Of a stretch of DNA of 64,000 nt, positions 36,545 to 49,583 are shown in pieces. Made by a program: the position numbers and the translations under genes. The notes under the pieces are model-generated. The model was not told where the DNA came from. It worked only from the letters and a program-made list of their open reading frames with translations, and did no database searches. Source of the stretch: Taenia hydatigena (lineage: Eukaryota > Platyhelminthes > Cestoda > Cyclophyllidea > Taeniidae); the NCBI GenBank assembly GCA_036345935.2, contig JADWOT020001794.1, positions 23,129-87,128 of the forward strand, read 5' to 3'. How positions within the stretch are numbered: position 1 is the first letter of the stretch; each line of letters begins with the position of its first letter.

Positions 36545-39500
36545 TAGGGGGAGGTAGGGAGGGGGAGAGTGAGGGCGAGGGCAGTCATCCGGCTGACCTC
36601 ATTGACGTGTTCGCGCATTGGTTGTCACGTCGTCGTGGTCGTCTACCCCTTTTGCAGTCACGCCATCAGCACGTCTGTCACATAATGCCTTGTCCACCGA
36701 CAAATAATGCGAAGGTGGGAGGTGGTGAGACACAACACAGTCCTTGCGTCACAGTGATTGCTTGCAACGACAATGGCATCATCCACACCGTTGTCTACTT
36801 GGTACTTCGCAGTAGTAGTAGTAGTAGACACCCACCTCATCTAATGGCAAAGCATTTCTGCCTTTCTCAAACCGAAGTCACTATGCGAGTAACGATGGCA
36901 CTTGTGCGGTCTACCCTTGCTTCACCCACTCACCCACTCACTCGCTCACTCGCTCATGCTGTAAATCCACGAGTCCTTCTCTGCATTTGTTGCAAAATGT
37001 TGGCCATTTTAGCCCAGTGAGTAGCCCTGCTCGTGGAATGGAAAAGGACACACAAACACACACACAAATCAAAGTCGATTTGTGTTTTTTCTTTTTGTTC
37101 ACCTCATCTCATTATGCCAATTTCTTGCTAAAAGGCGGATCCCTTCGCGTGGACAGGGCAGTGCGCGTTGATGTGACAGTGAGGTGGTGCCTCGACAAAC
37201 CGCACGCCTCAATGGCACAGCACCAATACTAGCAACTCTTCATGTGGACGAGGTGAGTGGCTTTGAGGACAGGATAAGAAGAAGGTGCTGTTTTCCAGCC
37301 TACACAGTGCCTAGCACACACCCACTCCTCACACCATCCACGAAGTAGACGGGCATTGTGCTCTTCTCCCAGTTGTGTGACAACGTGGTCCCACTGTGTG
37401 GAGGACGATGTCGAAGACCTCATCTCAACTGCCCTCCATGTGGCACTGTTGACACCAATTTTCTGCCCATAGATCAGTTAAGGACAAGAGTACTCTAGCC
37501 TGTGTGTGCGTGTGTGTAAGTGTGTGGTTGTTTTGTGACGATGGAAAGGAAGCCTCAATCTCCAACCCACATGTAGCGATGAGAATGTGAAATGCCAACA
37601 TTGGGAATTATTATGATTGGGGAGTCTAGCCACATTTGCTGCAGCGTGCGGAGCCGCCAATGCAGTGAGGAGCATTGCTGATTTGTGAAAGGAAAGCTAG
37701 TCGGAGCACATCTCGCGCCACATCACACAGGCTTGCATGCATTGCATTGCGTTGCCATCACCGCGTGTTCCAACGTGTGATGGGGCAATAAATTTGCTTC
37801 CCTTGCCCTCCTCCTCCTCCTCCTCGTGACTTGGTTAGTGCAAGTTAACGCAGTGCAATTGCCTCAATTGAGGCCGCTAACCAACAGTGACGGCAGCGCT
37901 CGCAGCCCCTGCATGCGTTGTCGGTCGCGCAAACATGTGACTTCGCAACCAACCTAGATCACCCAAATGGCGCAAAAGCTGGCCAAGAATACCAACGCTT
38001 CATCCTCATTAAACACTCCACCACCTACACTCGCACATCGGCAAGAAACCCGTGTCCCCTTCCCAAACAGGGACCGCTTTTATTGCTGGCGTGTGCGCAG
38101 CATTGACACTGGAAGGAGGAGGAGGAGTAGAGGAGTAGAGAAGGGGTGGGAGAGAGAGGAGGATGAGGAGAGCTAGAGGCGATATGGCGTTGACGGATGA
38201 GTAGGAGTGGGGATGAATCCAATTAGCACATGCACATGAAACGCAATGGGAGCTAGAGAGGGGGAGAGAGAGAGACGAAGCCGTTGCTTTTGCTTCTGTG
38301 GACGGGAACCAAAGCGACAGAAGTTTAGAAAGACCATGCCACTCTTGAAGCGGATCAGTGGTTACCAGCCTGCGTGTAAAATGCACTGGACTTTGATTTT
38401 GCCAGACCTGCGTAAAGGGAAGATGAAAGGGAAGGGTCGACCTCCTGAATGAATATGAACAAAGTTGTGCATTTGGTGTGAGAACTACACTTGATGATTG
38501 GGCATTGATGGGATGGTGCACAGATGAAAGGATCAAGGAGCAGGAGTAGATGGATGAGTACTTTTACTTCGTGTTATGCAAGGTGAGGAGGAGTTGGTTA
38601 AGTCGGGATGTGACTGTCGCTGCGCCCATTGGATGTGGATTTACTGTCATGAATGAAACACAGCCACCTTGAAGTTGGGATGGGAAATACCGCGAATGAG
38701 ACGCCAAGAAATCACAGAAGCTCTGTCGTTTGCCGATTGGATGGTAGCAAGAGGTGAGAGGAAGGGGTGAACAAAGTGGTCTGCATGGTTCAAAGATCAC
38801 TACTTGCCATTGGTTGCCAAATTAGACAATCGTTTGTTTGCCAAATGCGAGGCCTATCATCACCTTCCACACACTTCAAGAACAGCATCATTATTCATTA
38901 CTCTGGTCAGTTACTACTGACTTACACTCCATCATCTTCTCCTACGCTTTTGCTTTTACTGACAAATGGGAAAATGAAATTGTGCAACAATTGGGAATTG
39001 AAATGAGTCCTGTTTCTACTACTAAGTAGCCGAGAAGTAAGGTGTGAATCATTTAGCAATCACATGTGCCTCCTGCCGTGTGAATGAATTCCTTTTTATT
39101 TGTCACGTCGAAGTTAGGCATTAATGAAGAGGAAGAGGCGGGGCACAGGACTCGAACAAAAAGTCAGGCCAACTACCAGCCACGCAATGAATGATACTGC
39201 CTCCACTGAAAAATTTGCCTACGTATCTTGAATCGGTTTACCCAACAGTGGTAAGGATGCGTAGAATCAAGTATTCCACAAATGCGCAATGTGCGTTCTA
39301 AAAGAAAGAAACCGGGGCGTCACATATGTGTGACGCTGGCAGTTTTTGGCCCACCTAAAGGTAAATGGATTGAGCTACACTGTGGTTGGAAGATTTTTGT
39401 ACGCAAAGAAAAACAACTCAGCAGTAAGGGTAATGAGTAGTAAAGTGATTGGTGAATGAAGTCTCTAGTAATAGATGAATTGAGAGATGAGAAGGGAGTG

Positions 39501-39950
39501 CACCTGCAATGGAAGTCGAAATGAAGGAATGAGTAAAGGTGTTTTATCTCAAGAGGAGTTGCCAACATTTCTGGTGCTAGCTTTTGCAGGTTTAGACCGT
39601 AAAAGTGCTATTGCATGACCTCTTGCCTATTGATTCGCCTTTCGCAGCTTCTATTATTTTAAAGGATAAGCCGTTGCGTGCTTTCCTTAACACGTATTGT
39701 AAGGAGCTGCGTTAATATGAATATTATTACAAAGACAAGGCTGGTGTTCCTGACAGTTGGTTAGAGAATGGTCATCATCTCGACCATGCCTAGGCATGGT
39801 TACCCGTTTTCCCTTATTTTATGTGGTTGCTCAAATGTGCATTGTCTCCGCAAAAGTTGATGCTTCTCAGGCGTTGCATGGCACAATTATGCACGATTAC
39901 AGTCAGTGGAAGGCTATGGTAGAGACCCAAAAGGTGGCATTGGGCACGTT
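36545..39950. other. Upstream of the F-box gene; simple repeats, no gene recognised
   Basis: This stretch is richer in G and C than its surroundings and holds simple runs: (agt)n near 36810-36828, a gtgtgtg-rich tract near 37500-37525, ctcctc runs near 37808-37825, and gga/gag-rich stretches near 38115-38280. Open frames here follow the biased composition and lack splice sites. A stretch at about 39130-39180 resembles tRNA boxes on the minus strand but is too short (see rejected items). Confidence 0.45.
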
Positions 39951-39954
39951 TTGA

Positions 39955-40562
39955 TTCTCCGATTGTATGGCTGTCAGTCAGCCCCACTATCACTCCTGCT
40001 TGCATCTGTATCTTCTTTCTGACACTGCTATTACAACTTCTTGATTGCCGAGTGTGGACCCATATCCGCATAAATTAAAACAAATAACAATGAGCGGCGC
40101 AGCTGTAACGAGGAAATAAAAGACCTTCACATAAATTGAGCAACATCCGATTTTCCATTTTTACAAGTTGCGTACACAGGGTGGGCATGCCATGAAAATG
40201 CAACCGGTAAAGCTGTCAACCTCATTTTAGGGCAAGCACCTGTAATAATTCCAATTGAAGCGGTAACGAGTACCTTAGTATCGCCATATTCGTTTCCAAG
40301 CCGATAGGTTGGACAAGTGGCTTCTGACAACCACAGATGTAAACAAGGAGTCCCTCGGTGCTCTCGCTTTGCGTTGGCTTCAGACGCATAATTTTGTTAG
40401 TAAAGTATCCCAGTTAGCGTCCATAGTCGCCAAATCCTCTTTTTTCATCACAAGGTATCCTCTTTCAACTATCCTCCTGAATGCTATCACTCAACACATT
40501 TGTCTTCTCACTCCTTTTACGGTCACAAGCATGCCGCCACCACAAAATCTGCCTATCACGAA
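39955..40562. repeat. Interspersed repeat of about 610 bases, copy 2
   Basis: Partner of 28622-29226, same orientation. The minus strand encodes CPTYRLGNEYGDTKVLVTAS, where copy 1 differs at two of the residues. Sharp ends with unrelated flanks indicate insertion or conversion rather than a longer duplication. Confidence 0.8.
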
Positions 40563-41533
40563 GTTCATTTATTGTCGCTTCTAAACACGTCTCGAGCTGC
40601 AAGGATAGGATTTGTCTCAGTCTAATTTTATGCAAAGCGCGGCTATTTTAAGCTTAATGGAGCACAGTTCGACGATTCCTTCATCAATTTATTTGCATCC
40701 TACTTGTTAAATGTGGTATTGCCATCGCTTTGGATAAAATTGAATGCATCTTTTTGTCAACCATCATCTTTATTCTCGGATAAGCCCCTCCTTTCTCAGA
40801 TTCCACCCATCACAGGAGCTTACAATAGATAAGTCCGTTCTTAATGAGATACGGTTGGTCATTCTCTGTGTAACAGCACCACCACGTCGCTCCCTTTCAA
40901 CTGCGTCGCCATGCCGTGTTGGATATGTAGTGCTGAAGAAGAAGGTTTACTACGATTAGACTCTGAGTCCAATTCTCTGGCCGTGTACACGTAAAATAAG
41001 GAATCTTTAACGCGTTTATTAAAACACTTGAAACCGTCTACTAATGGACGCTCCGACGATTCATCTTCTCTAAATACCTATAAATTCATAGGTAGCAGAT
41101 GCCAACATCTTCTGGTTAAGCCCCACTTAACTCAGTCTGCCTGCAAAATATGTGCATATCCAATTGAAAGCTGAGGTACAGATTTCGCTCATCAGTACGA
41201 TTTCGTCTCAAAAATATCCACCTCTCATGCTCACTTATAGTAGTAATCGAATCCAAGATTCCCGATTGCCGCTACAGGATGGACCACAGAATATGGCCTT
41301 GTAAAATCAGTGTCTACTCAACTGTTGTCTCCTCTCCATGAATTTACCAACATTATTAGCCTCTCAAATGCATGCCAAAATGCTAGCTGCAGTGTGGTCA
41401 AGCGCCGATATCAACTAGGTCATTTTACTCGCAACTAAGCACAAATTTGCCCTAAACCTTGCAAACTAACCGCCCGCATTACTTTTCAGAAGTGATGAGT
41501 GCAGATAGTAATCCAATTCTCATGACTTAGCAA
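40563..41533. other. Non-coding stretch 3' of the F-box pseudogene
   Basis: Only short frames without support. It may contain the former 3' UTR of the pseudogene at 41534-42599. Confidence 0.4.
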
Positions 41534-42599
41534 TCATGCTGGCGAACTTACAGGTTTCCTAAAGCAATTCAAAGAAATTACCCAACCACAGTTGCGTCGT
41601 CTTCTCGTCCGCACATGATCGCCAAATCTATCAATCTCATGCCCTTTGGAGATCACATCATAATAGCCCCACTGTACCAGTTCAGCGAATTGATCGACTA
41701 ATTCGCGTCGGTGATAGTTAATGCACCACAGCCGCCAATTCATCGGCACAGCAGCCAGTGGAGAGCTATCGAGGCCTCCAAAACTCTGCAGGAACTTGAC
41801 GAGACACTCACAATTACTTGACTTTTTCTTCTCCGATTCACAAGGACCACAATAATCAACAGTTCATGGAGCTCAATTCCTTCCAAGGTAGCAACCAGTT
41901 CACTCCTGCAAAAATGCAAAGGATCTACGACATAAATTATGCAGTCGCAGCAGCCAAGTTCATCACGTGGCCTTGCCAATTCAATTTGCTTTCTTTTACC
42001 AGCAATAATATATGGATGGGGAGATGGTACCATGTAGTCAAGATGCAAGCGAAAAGGTAAATTCTTAACCAAAGGGAATTTAGCAAACGGATTACCGATT
42101 AGTTGCCATTGTGCAGTCATTTCCAAGATCGACATCTCTTTGCTATCATAATCTGACTACTTGTGAAAGCATACGGTTCTATGGTACGGGTTTGTCGCAA
42201 GACTGGACAAGAAGTGATAATAAGAGCGCATTTGATCTCTCTGATGTCAGATAGCTTCAAAAGCATTTCAAAAAGAACCAGGTGAGGGTTGTGGCAAAAG
42301 CATCTGGCATAGACGCTTGTCTAGCCAGGTCCGTTGGTTGATGATCTGGTTCAGGGGAGCGAGGAATAGTGGCATCGATAGAATCCACCTCCAACTCGGA
42401 ATACACGTGCAAGGATTTATCAAGTCGCTTATTCGCAGTCCCAGTTCTGCAGACAGATCTGTGATTTCACGTTGTGGGATCTTCTGCATCTAAATTGTAA
42501 AGCGAGTTTGAAAAATAAATAAAGAGTCTAATGAACAGAGAGGAACAGAGATAAATAGGCAAGAAGGAATAAGTAGATGCCACTGAGACCTACCGACAT
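41534..42599 (-). pseudogene. F-box/GTPase-like paralogue, broken
   Basis: The two-exon layout mirrors the intact gene at 35295-36478: a tiny first exon (42594-42599, M-S) with a GTAGGT donor, an intron of 104 bases, and a long second exon from 42489. The F-box region aligns (CIPSWRWIL and TWLDKRLCQMLLPQPSP against HWRWIL and KWLDKNLCKMLFPRPSS). The GTPase-like part aligns too (CDCIIYVVDP, LLIIVVLV, SPLAAVPMNWRLWC). Lesions: in-frame stops at 42268-42270, 42247-42249 and 42157-42159, and a frameshift in an A-rich run near 41821-41850. The F-box leucines are partly lost. The frame is otherwise readable, so decay is not ancient or followed a period of divergence. A truncated F-box peptide of about 76 residues could still be made. 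Confidence 0.75.
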
Positions 42600-42644
42600 C
42601 GAGTGAAGCTATGGTAGACTGACCACATTGCAGAGATGTAGAGG

Positions 42645-42652
42645 TTTAAATA
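42645..42652 (-). promoter_or_regulatory. TATA-like element of the F-box pseudogene
   Basis: The minus strand reads TATTTAAA about 46 bases upstream of the ATG at 42599, a position typical for a TATA box with a short 5' UTR. The promoter of the broken copy therefore seems to persist. Confidence 0.4.
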
Positions 42653-42759
42653 ATCCGCGCCAAGAGTGGAGTAGACTGGCCTCACTTTCATGTTAGCACA
42701 TTGGTTGGCACCGTATCATCCAATCTCGACGTCGCCTAATCACTCCTTTATAAATCAAA

Positions 42760-43230
42760 GCGCTTCGATACTGCCATATAAAGGTGGTAGAAATAGATGA
42801 GAAGAAGACAGCTTTTGTAATGCCAAAAGAGGTATTATGCATTCCAGACAATGGATTTGGACCCTGTACCTTCCAACGTCCAATGCGGATAGCGCTAATT
42901 AGACTTTTGCAAAGCACCGCACAATCCACCCGATGACATCTTTGGCTTTAATAAAGACATCCGAGAGCATAACGCCAATCTGAGATCGGTGCTGGATCAT
43001 CTGCGAGACGCAGGACAGGCAGTATACTCAAGTAACTGTTGTTCTCGTTTGTTTTGGGGCATGCAGTCTCGTCGGATGGGATGGCTGTCACCGGACGCAA
43101 TAAAAAACAGGCAGGAACTTGGCCAGCACAAACAAATTAGACGGCGCCTCACATTATTCTCAGTATGGCAAAGCACTGTAGGCGATTCGTTAAGGACTTT
43201 GCTGAAGTTGCTAGTCCATGCGTGAAATAG
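42760..43230 (+). mobile_element. Ty3/gypsy-type retrotransposon relic (reverse transcriptase)
   Basis: Degenerate reverse-transcriptase landmarks occur in the family's order: YCHIKV and DEKKTAFVMP near 42770-42830, GPCTFQRPM near 42870 (the usual FG-x-A-x-TFQR region), then in another frame DDIFGFNKDIREHNANLRSV near 42935-42990, and, after another frame change, CRRFVKDFAEVASP near 43180-43220. The catalytic Y/F-x-DD region is damaged and stops and frameshifts separate the pieces. No terminal repeats, protease, RNase H or integrase were recognised. It sits against the promoter side of the F-box pseudogene, on the opposite strand. Confidence 0.7.
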
Positions 43231-43234
43231 CCAA

Positions 43235-46200
43235 GAAGTAGATTAAAAGGATTTTAAGCAGAAGTAAGAACATGAGGTCCCATCTTTGATTACTGCGTTT
43301 CTAATCCTCAAACAATGGAATGTTATATATGTGTCGTTCTTGCACAACATTCAGACTAAACGATATGAAAAGAACCTGCGTGCCAGCATCAGTGTAGGGT
43401 AGGTGGTTGCAACACGTTGCAAGCGTTCCATCAAATCTATCATTAAGTAAGTGAATATGTGCTTGCAAAACCAACGCTGCTCATGTGGATGAAGTGGGTG
43501 GAGTCAACGCCAGAAGAAGCAGCATATTCAACTAATGTCAGACATGGGTGCTCTTTAGCATAGATCGCATGCTACGTGAAGGAACGTATGATGCCAGTTG
43601 AATTCACAAAGTCGATGCAAGGCCAAATGCGTTGAGGTCCTGGTTCTGGATCTTTCGATGCTACCAAACTCATTGTTCTCTTGATTACCAAGACTAGCGC
43701 CATAGAGATGTCTGATGTGGTTATGTAAGAGAAGTTGAAAATGACGCTGACAGACCAGCTTGCGAGGCCGGTACAGCAGAGGGACAAGCAGATATTGCTC
43801 CCTTACTTTTGGCTGTGAGTGATATAAGTTCGTTCTGATGCCACCGATGGGACGCAGTGCGTCATGTCGAAGTGACCACGTCTCATTCGTGACTACTTGG
43901 CTCGTCCCTGCGGAGGAGATTAACTGACTTCACGTCATCTTCACCATAAGGCGTCATTTGCGTGATTTTAATGCCTTTAGAGATCTTCGACTTCGTCACA
44001 CTAAGTGCTTAATCAGGTTACTGCTGTGCTGGTTTGGCGGTTCATTTGGGTGAAAATCTGCGTACATTTGAGCACAGCAAAACAGATAATGATATTTGCC
44101 TTCCTCGCGATCCCAGTTATGATTTGTACGGCTCTCATAGATCATTAGCAGACCTATCCATTCATCCATTCCGTCTCCATCCATCCGCTTGTCCATCTCT
44201 CTAACTTATCAATTTATTTGTCCTTGATTTAGTCAATAGTTTCTCCTTCTTTAACTATCTTTTACCACCACAAATATCATGACATACTAATCGCGAATGC
44301 ACTTTATTTACCCACATATGCAGTCTTTGATTATGCAATACGACCACTGCCAATACCTAATGAGGTCTCATCTTCACACCTCCACTTAACTAACTGCTTC
44401 TATGTTGATAATTTGATTTAGCCGAAGCAAATCTTTGGCTACTAGTGGAATGCTTCCATGTCCACGAATGTCGGTGAGCAACCCAAACAAACAATCACTT
44501 TAAGTGAAATTAACTAACTAACATTCTGAATGACTGCCATAGTTATTGCTTGGAAATACACCGGATGGTCCACGCAAAACATCGAACCAGCCCAAGAGAC
44601 CATGACCGATCTCACGGGTGGATTTTGCACTACGTAGTAGTCTGTGACTTTAAAGAAATGAACGTGGTAATGTACGAATCAGACAATTTATCATGGAATT
44701 TTACAAGAACATTGTAGCGTTTTCGCACCCTGTTTAGATTCATGAGGAGGAAAAATTAAAAATCTTTATAGGTGTAACTGGGGTTTCAGGGTGGTTGGAT
44801 GCAGTTAGGAGTCTAAGTAAACTAGTACATATGCATACATCGAGATGCATTTTGTGAGCATCTACAGGATGGAATGAGTCTGCAATGAATAGCAGCGAAA
44901 CCGCACCAGTACTTCTAGCCGCCTTAACTATACACTGACCCAGCCCTCCCCATCCCACCTCACCTTGCTTACACTATCGCATCATATCTGCTTCTTAGTA
45001 GTTGCATAGCGACGTCTCTTATGCTGCCACTTTTGCAGCCCTTTGACTTATTGATAGATGGTGATTGACTCAAGAAGTTAGGCCTAAGATAGGGCCAAGA
45101 TAACAACCACATTTCATTTAATTGAAAACACAGCTAAACGGAGATTTGCACACAGCGACACAAATCTCACAGCAAAGAGGCTTACCAAGGCTCTTTTTTG
45201 CCAAAGATTTTTTACTTTTCAAAGTAAAATGTAAAAATCATTAATTCTTGCACAGCTCTCAGTCAACACCATAAAGGCAGTTATTAAGTTACATTACTGA
45301 ATTCGCATTTATACCCGGCACCTACGCCAAAGAAATCAGGTTGCATTTGTTGATGCAGATGCTGATGACGATGACGACGATGTTGTCCCTTTACAAAAGA
45401 GGAGTTCTTCATTCATGGGTGTGTCTATGGTGCATTGATGCTTTGATTAGAAGCGCTCAGGGCATTTTTCTTTTCCGAAAGTAAAACAAGACTTCTGACG
45501 ATGTCTCAAGACCAATACTTGGTGAAAAAAGGACCGTTAGATGTAAAACTTTGCAGTAAAATTATAGTTAGATTAAGTTTGGGTTTCTTAAAGGCCAGTG
45601 TTGTTTGAGAGAAAAAGTTTGACTTAGAAACCGTTGGTGTGGAAGTAAATTAGAAGAGCTTTTGCTATTAGTTTGGGGTTTAGCAATTTACTAATGTGTT
45701 TTGCCTTCGATTTCCTAGTAGTTCAAGTTCTCTCTTGGCAAACGGAACATCCCGATGAAAAGAGATTTAAGCAGCTGAAAATGTTCGGCATCTGACCAGT
45801 TTAGTCCATACTGGACATCGTGGTAGTAAGCAGCTTTGGCTTTAGCTGTTTTTCCCTTGAGGCTGATAGTTGGCTGACGGATCGCGGACACAGGCAAAAT
45901 TGCAGGTTTGGCGTCTCCCTTAAGTTAGCCAGATTGATATTCCTGACGTCCAATAGTTGATAGACGTCCCCCAAGACACAGACACATGTGGATCGGCAAG
46001 CTGTAGGCTTAGTCTTTTTAGTTAATCACGCTCTTTTCACCTGTCTGTTAATAGGATTATTTGGTTGGTAGAGGTTTGGGTAGATAGACAGGCGAAGGTG
46101 AGGCGATCTACTTAATTCGTTGTATATGGACATATCCGCCAAGTTATCTTCACCAGCATTACTTCAGGGGTCTGAGGTGTGAAGTTGGAACGTTTATACA

Positions 46201-46555
46201 GTCCTGTCTGATGTGAGTGTTCGTGCCGCCTCATGTGCATTAGAACATTTGACTGTCGGAGGTGCTAGAAGTAACCCCTCTCTGACGCCCTCACGACGCA
46301 CTTTTCCGGGTGCTTTGCGTCATATTGATTGCATTATTACTGCTAAGAATGCTCAGGACGGAAGTTGCTCATAGTGAAAAGGAATGGGATTCTTTGCCGT
46401 GCCAGATGTCTTGTTTACGTGCGGTACTTGTTCCATTGTTTTAAGCACACGCGCACACATGGCAGGCCTATTGTGCATACTGTTGATTGACTGAGTGCTG
46501 TCATGCTTGTGTCCGATGCAGTGGAGCTGTAGATGCACTGGGTATCCTGGAGGAG
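43235..46555. other. Non-coding stretch, no gene recognised
   Basis: May include further decayed retrotransposon sequence, but no motif is clear. A minus-strand frame at 43572-43787 is hydrophobic and unassigned. A gatgacgatgacgacgatg microsatellite lies near 45361. Nothing else is supported. Confidence 0.3.
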
Positions 46556-46559
46556 GGGG

Positions 46560-46815
46560 AGGGAGGTGTCACCAGCATTGATATGCCCAAGGTATAGGGG
46601 CAAGTGGTGCTCGCGGGCCTCCAACCCTGTATTCCAGAACTTGACGATAATGCGACGCAGACATGGACAAAGGCCCGGTGTGGTCTAGTTTGCACCCCAG
46701 TTCTGCGACATTAGTCGGCTTTGTGTATCGCGCGAGTGCTTTTTTGCGGTGCGCCGCCTTTCCTGTGGTATATGTATGGCAGTGATGAGAACGTGGATGG
46801 GACAGTCGTCGCAAG
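46560..46815 (-). mobile_element. Possible second Ty3/gypsy relic
   Basis: The minus strand encodes ALARYTKPTNVAELGCKL followed by SASHYRQVLEYRVGGPRAPL. This resembles the connection region after reverse transcriptase in Ty3/gypsy elements, where a P-x-N-x-x-E-L-R-x-F-L-G segment precedes a YYR-F segment and APL. There is an extra stretch between the two parts and no other domain nearby, so the call is tentative. Confidence 0.35.
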
Positions 46816-46819
46816 TAGC

Positions 46820-49400
46820 GTCTTGTGCCTCCCTTTCCTTCTGATCATGGTATCCTTTTCTTCCATCACACCTATCATGGGTGTTGTTTCGAGATGATTG
46901 CTTTGCGATTTATTTTATTGTTTATTCTTGTCGCTGTTCCTTTTGTTCACTTGTTCGGTCATTTAGTAGAGATGTAGAGGTAGAGTCTGGGTGAGGCGGT
47001 GAAGCTAGTGTGGGCTGTTTAGTGACTTTTTACGTCATTGCGTTTATCTTAATCTCTTCGTCCGCCGACCCATCTACATACCCGCCTATCTGTTGATTTT
47101 TTCGACCATCCATCTTTTCGCCTGGCCCTTTCTTGACATGCAAAACGTGTGGCGGTAAATTTGGGCTGCATACGGTAGTCATATGAGACTGACGGAGACG
47201 GACCTGTCCAAAGTGTTCATAGAAAGGATTTAAAGTAGTGGACAGTGATAAGCTAAGATGTTAGAATGCACCTTAGTGAAGTGAATGTAAAGCTACTGGG
47301 GGAGGTGAAAACACCAATTTTACGCTGGTAGATTACTCAATTCGCCGATTAAAAGTAAGGGAGGTGGGCAGTTGTCAAGTCCTGTGGTTGCAAGAATGCA
47401 GGTGCCGCCGAAGGTGATGCATCATTTCTGAAAGGCTAGCTAGGCTGCACTAGGCACCCATGGACGTCAAAGTGAAGTGGGCCATGTCAGTGCAGAGCTG
47501 TGCCGATGTTTTTTCGTATGCCCCTGAATCCACTTTCCTACAAAGCACGGGGAATGGCTACTCTAAGGAGTAAGTGTATTATCTGCTGCACAAGACTTGA
47601 TCTTCAAGTAGGGAATTGCGCAAGACGCATGCAATTGAGTCGCGTGCCTCAACGCCGATCCAGACTCATTCACATGGAAACGGGATCCATAACCGGGTAT
47701 CAATAATATCAATCTGCATCTCTCTTAAGGGTCTCATTATTAACCGGTCAGTGTCGATCCACAGGGTTGCAGGACTCATTCAGGGATTACTGCGTCGAAC
47801 CGTGTTCTCCACAGTAGGCATGAGACACATCATCGGGTGCTTGACGCGCAGTGTTCTTACAATTGACCTCTGCGTTATTGCTTCTTCCCACTGCGCCATC
47901 GTTCTTGTTTTTTGTTGGTAGGCATGAAGTTCCTCCTTTCTTTTAGCGTAGGAATCTCTCTTATTGTAGTTAGAATGATTAGCGATTCAATTGTGCTGTT
48001 TTCTGTATTTTTCATACATTTTCTATTTGCCCATGCTTAGTGCTTTGCGAGGTTTTGGCTAAGTAGTGTCTTTTTTAGGTAATTTTGAGGACGGCGATTG
48101 AAAGCCAACAATTCGTTGTTCTTGTTATTCGGTTTTCACTATCTTTTTGCTAATTTTATTCATTCTCCTAATTTCCACGTAAAGGCTAATGTTTTTGAAA
48201 AGTAGTTAGAAGGCGATTGTTTAGCAAGGTGAAGTCTTTTGCCTTTTGTTCGTTTGCGAAGAGTAGACAATAATCCATTTACAGACTCTTGGTAGAACAC
48301 TAAGGTTGTTGTGTCTCAAATTCAACTATCGTGTGTAAAGTTAAGTAGGTTGATTTCATTTATGAAATTGCAAGGTTTGCAATGGTTCTGCCAGATCGCC
48401 TTCTTGCGGTGTTTCATTTAATCACTGCGAATTTTTTTCGTTCATCTGAAATGTTACCTTTCTGAGGATATAAAAGCAACAACCAGGCATTTTATTTCTG
48501 CCATTTGGTTCGGCAGGCACTTTTAGCGTAGCTTCCTTTTTTCTGTCTCCAAGCTCTCAATTAACTCATTAGTGGGTTCTAATTTTCTTTTTATCTCTTT
48601 TTAGCTTTTAACCTCCGAAATTAAGTATTTCCTGGCGACTCAGACTTACTTTCCGTAGTGAGTTCGTTTTTTCTGTCCTGCCTTCGCCTCGAGCCCATAA
48701 TTGCTTGCCACTCTTAAAAGGATGATATTTTCGAGTAGATCTCATGCGTTTTTATTGTAATGGTTGTTCCTTATCCTATTCCCTGGGTGACTCCCATTTT
48801 AACTTCGTCCCAGGTCATAGACAGATATAGCGTGTTTAGTATTTTTTACAACCTATGAATCCAGCGTTCGTCTTCATGTGATAAGATGAGTGCTTGTGGT
48901 CTGCACATCATTGGTGCAAACCGTTTAGAAATGCTTGATCCTAATTGCAGTCCAGCTGACGACGACGACGACCGGACCGCAGCGCGTGTGTAACTTGGTG
49001 TGCAGAAGGGACAGTTTCATGGTTATCGTATCACTTCTGCTTTTTACACATTCCGATTGTGATGTCCTTTTGAGTGGATACAAGATAGGACAGGATACTT
49101 TAATAGGAGGCGCACCTGAAGGCATTGAGTAGTTGTGTCAGGTAGACACTGGGAATTGCGAAGTTTGCTTAACAAACAAAGGGTCTCAGGAATTACCACT
49201 GTGCGGGTGAGCTAAAAACGAACATTTTCGGGATAGCCACTGGCTGATAGACGTCTACACCTTTCAAGTGTCGAATTGCTGACTATGTTGACGTCTCCCG
49301 CTGGCACGAGTCTCCAAGATTGTAGATGCCTTTTTTTCAAAAGAAAGAAAATTTGCTTATCACCGCGCTTCGTTGTCCACAGGCACTGGCACCGGTCTGT
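46820..49400. other. Non-coding stretch, no gene recognised
   Basis: T-rich on the plus strand from about 47930 to 48880. A 101-codon plus-strand frame at 47616-47921 has no motif and no splice context. Nothing further is supported. Confidence 0.35.
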
Positions 49401-49583
49401 GGCATTCTTGATAAATTATGTCTATTTATTGTGCAATGTGACTTATTTCTTACTACTTCGTGTGATACCGCCGCAGTATGAATGCTCATGAGGACACAAA
49501 GCCAGCACCTCTGTTTAGACCTTATTTCCTTCTTATTTATCAAGGCTTTCCCAAATCCATGCTTGCTTCTTTACCTTTTGCAG

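Noticed and set aside
38009..38536. 175-codon minus-strand open frame
   Set aside because: Ser/Pro/Leu-rich reading of GGA/GAG simple repeats; overlapping frames on both strands are equally open.
39130..39185. tRNA-like A and B boxes on the minus strand (tggctggtagttgg and gttcgagtcc)
   Set aside because: Only about 25 bases separate the boxes, leaving no room for an anticodon arm, and no acceptor stem closes. At most a tRNA-derived repeat trace.
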